NCBI GenBank assembly: GCA_022784065.1
Contig: JALFUO010000004.1
Span: 1 to 33,274 of the forward strand
Source of the DNA: Bacteroidales bacterium
GTDB lineage: Bacteria > Bacteroidota > Bacteroidia > Bacteroidales > Bacteroidaceae
DNA length: 33,274 nucleotides
Direction of reading: 5' to 3'
Part shown: piece by piece, positions 31,485 to 33,274 of the stretch
How the letters are laid out: each line of letters opens with the position of its first letter
How positions within the stretch are numbered: position 1 is the stretch's first letter
Translations under genes and position numbers: made by a program
Notes under the pieces: generated by a model
Seen by the model: the letters and a program-made list of their open reading frames with translations, nothing else
The model's database searches: none
What the model was told of the DNA's origin: nothing

Positions 31485-32762
31485 TCAATGCCGTTTTACG
31501 ATTTTATAAAGTTTGTCCGAGGGGCGAATTTTCACAGGCACGGCTATTGCGGCACGGTCGCCCTTCTTGGCAACGGGGGCTGCGCCCTTGTCGAGATGTA
31601 TCTCGCTCACGTCCACATATACCGCGCCAGTCGTAGGCCCTACCACCAGCACGCGGTCGCCCGGATGCAATTCGCCGGCTTCGATGAAAAATTCTCCTAC
31701 GCCGAGTTTCGAGAAATATTTGAGCCCCTTGCCGATGTATTCCTTGCGTTCCGTGGCGCTCGAACCGTATTCCGCGCTCCATTCCCCCAGTTTCTGGCCG
31801 AGATAATAGCCGTCCCAGAAACCGCGGTTGAACACGGTGGCGAGCCGCTCGTCCCACGCCTGCACCTTCTCCGGGCAGTATGTGCCGTCGACAATCGAGG
31901 CAAGCGCCTCCTTGTAGCAGCGCACCACGGTGTCCACGTACTCCGCGCTGCGGGCGCGGCCCTCAATCTTGAACACGCGCACGCCGGCAACCACCATGCG
32001 GTCGAGAAATCCGATGGTCTTCAAGTCCTTCGGACTCATGATATATTTATTGTCCACATCCAGTTCCACGCCCGTTTCGCGGTCGCGCACCGTGTAGGAG
32101 CGGCGGCACACCTGCATGCACTGTCCGCGGTTGGCGGAGCGGCCGAGGTTGTCGAGCGAGAGGTAACACTTGCCGCTCACTGCCATGCACAGCGCGCCGT
32201 GGCAGAACATTTCGATACGTACCCTTTTCCCCGACGGGCCGCATACGTTGCGGTCGATGATGTGGCGGTGGATACGTTCCACTTGCTCGAGATTTAACTC
32301 TCGCGCCAGCACTGCCACGTCGGCGTATTGCGCATAAAAGTCGAGCGCGGCGCAGTTGCTGATATTCAACTGCGTGGAAAGGTGCACCTCCTGCCCAATT
32401 TGGCGGCAGTAGGTCAGCACCGCCACGTCGGCTGCGATGACTGCCGAGATATGCGCCTCCAGCGCGGCGTCGCAAATCGTGCGCATCGCCTCCATGTCCT
32501 CGTCGTAGATAATCGTGTTCACCGTGAGGTAGGCCTTTACGCCGCGCTCGCGGCAAGTGGCGGCGATTTCCTTGAGGTCGTCGATGGTGAAGCGTCCGGC
32601 GGAGTGCGCCCGCATGTTGAGTTGCTCGATGCCGAAGTAAATCGAGTCGGCCCCCGCGTTGAGCGCGGCGGCGAGCGATTCTCTCGAACCCACGGGCGCC
32701 ATGATTTCAAAATCGGCGGTCGTAAGTCCTTCAATGGCGGAGCGAATATCGTCTGTGTGCAT
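31485..32762 (-). CDS. Peptidase U32 family protein (RlhA/TrhP-like RNA hydroxylation)
   Basis: This 425-residue protein belongs to the U32 family. Its E. coli members RlhA and TrhP take part in prephenate-dependent hydroxylation of 23S rRNA or tRNA, while others were named collagenases. Typical text includes EIMAPVGSRESLAAALNAGADSIYFG, VLARELNL and FCHGALCMAVSGKCYLS...NRGQCMQVCR. The four conserved cysteines of the family (192, 199, 215, 219) are present and are thought to hold an Fe-S cluster. The start is ATG 32762 or 32771: the open frame to 32873 would add leader-like sequence and cross the promoter. Whether rRNA or tRNA is the target cannot be decided here. Confidence 0.9.
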   Translation of the reverse strand: MHTDDIRSAIEGLTTADFEIMAPVGSRESLAAALNAGADSIYFGIEQLNMRAHSAGRFTIDDLKEIAATCRERGVKAYLTVNTIIYDEDMEAMRTICDAALEAHISAVIAADVAVLTYCRQIGQEVHLSTQLNISNCAALDFYAQYADVAVLARELNLEQVERIHRHIIDRNVCGPSGKRVRIEMFCHGALCMAVSGKCYLSLDNLGRSANRGQCMQVCRRSYTVRDRETGVELDVDNKYIMSPKDLKTIGFLDRMVVAGVRVFKIEGRARSAEYVDTVVRCYKEALASIVDGTYCPEKVQAWDERLATVFNRGFWDGYYLGQKLGEWSAEYGSSATERKEYIGKGLKYFSKLGVGEFFIEAGELHPGDRVLVVGPTTGAVYVDVSEIHLDKGAAPVAKKGDRAAIAVPVKIRPSDKLYKIVKRH

Positions 32763-32782
32763 AACTATCATATATGAGAATG

Positions 32783-32790
32783 CAAATTTA
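32783..32790 (-). promoter_or_regulatory. Possible -7 box for the U32-HAD operon
   Basis: On the minus strand 32790-32783 reads TAAATTTG (TAnnTTTG), 21-28 bp before the likely U32 start. The -33 region lacks a perfect TTTG. Confidence 0.45.
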
Positions 32791-32882
32791 CTAAGTTTTC
32801 TTGTATGTTGGAAAATACGCGCCGCTGTTTCCGTGCAGATAGTATGCTTTATTAACGTTAGTAGATTTTTCAAATTGTGCTA

Positions 32883-33095
32883 AGTGCCTGGAAGGCACTA
32901 CAAAAGCGTAGCTTTTTGGTAACCGGGGACGAAGTCCTCGGAAGGACAATGCTGGAACGATGTGCCTGGAAGGCACTACGCCACAGGACTCTGCGGCGGG
33001 CGTACTGCCTTCCAGGCAGAACTCGTCCAATATCGCCTTCCGAGGACTTCGTCCCCGGTTACTGTCGCTACGCTCCGTACTGCCTTCCAGGCAGT
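32883..33095. repeat. REP/BIME-like inverted repeat element (copy 2)
   Basis: This 213-bp element has the same plan as 18809-19030. Four TGCCTGGAAGGCA-type palindromes, two inner hairpins CCGGGGACGAAGTCCTCGG (32923-32941) and CCGAGGACTTCGTCCCCGG (33040-33058), and a central TACGCC/GGCGTA pairing are all present. The hairpin stems differ from copy 1 by paired changes. In the left half, AAAAGC-GTA-GCTTTT forms an extra hairpin absent from copy 1. Short open frames across it are repeat artefacts. Confidence 0.85.
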
Positions 33096-33143
33096 TAATG
33101 CAATTTCAGTATTGCTTTTTAGTTAATCAACCGATGTCTTATA

Positions 33144-33160
33144 CTGATATAGGTAGACAC
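33144..33160 (+). mobile_element. Putative left terminal repeat of an IS3-like element
   Basis: CTGATATAGGTAGACAC lies 35 bp upstream of a transposase-like start and is the inverse of the motif at 115-131 with 13 of 17 matches. The element would start near 33145 with TGA and continue beyond the window. Confidence 0.5.
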
Positions 33161-33194
33161 ATTTAGTTTCCATTATAATTCTAAAACACTACTA

Positions 33195-33274
33195 AATGAG
33201 TCGTAAAAATCAGAAGTACAGCGAATCGTTCAAGTTATCAGTTCTTCGTGAGTACTATGCATGTGGCATGAGCA
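33195..33274 (+). CDS. Start of an IS3-type transposase OrfA (cut by window end)
   Basis: The 26 visible residues (MSRKNQKYSESFKLSVLREY then YACGMS) look like the helix-turn-helix start of IS3-family OrfA proteins from Bacteroidales, in which a basic KYS.EFK-type motif precedes LSVLREYY..G.S. The frame is open to the window end. It follows an IS-like terminal repeat at 33144-33160. With so few residues the family call is tentative. Confidence 0.55.

Overview
The window looks like a chromosomal segment from an anaerobic member of the Bacteroidales, most likely Prevotella or a near relative. The evidence is the Bacteroidetes-type promoters (TAnnTTTG at -7, once with TTTG 19 bp upstream), the absence of Shine-Dalgarno sites, anaerobic ribonucleotide reductase nrdD/nrdG, families typical of the phylum (DUF4292 lipoprotein, DUF3109, DIPP-IV-like S9 peptidase, secreted GH20 hexosaminidase, TlpA-like thioredoxin) and a rich set of dispersed intergenic repeats. 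Core genes are GC-rich. The AAA ATPase gene at the left and the broken DUF1016 gene are visibly more AT-rich.

Layout. 1-131 carries what looks like the right end of an IS3-like element, and 33144-33274 the left end and transposase start of a related element, so the segment is bounded by IS ends. 230-564 holds two tandem repeat arrays and a promoter for a solitary AAA/DUF4143 ATPase (565-1839). Minus-strand genes 6207-1935 are an RlmL-like rRNA methyltransferase, a secreted DPP IV-like peptidase and RidA, closed by a terminator. Plus-strand genes 6458-13252 are topA, aroK, speA and a secreted thioredoxin-fold protein. They are followed by a truncated DUF1016 gene, ung and a DUF3109 gene up to 15313. 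A bidirectional terminator separates these from the minus-strand nrdD-nrdG pair (18144-15582). After a 1 kb repeat-filled gap come the minus-strand GH20 gene and recO (22300-19156), then plus-strand tRNA-Glu and rpsT. From 30404 to 22978 the minus strand holds a probable seven-gene operon: ribF, CPBP protease, dus, dut, TPR lipoprotein, DUF4292 lipoprotein and an EnvC-like factor. A 388-bp element with terminal inverted repeats separates it from a HAD/U32 gene pair.

Function. Most genes are housekeeping: DNA topology and repair (topA, ung, recO, dut), RNA modification (RlmL-like, Dus, U32), cofactors and precursors (ribF, aroK, speA, nrdDG), and envelope or nutrient processing (DPP IV-like, GH20, EnvC-like, the lipoproteins).

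The most unusual content is intergenic. Two arrays (230-313 and 18523-18606) share one design: four 21-bp units, each a 15-nt palindrome about a central base, but with different palindrome sequences. Two copies of an approximately 215-bp REP/BIME-like element show paired base changes that preserve their hairpins. Two 110-bp foldback elements are built from degenerate 8-bp repeats. One 388-bp MITE-like element has 12-bp terminal repeats. No CRISPR array, phage or secretion-system locus is visible.
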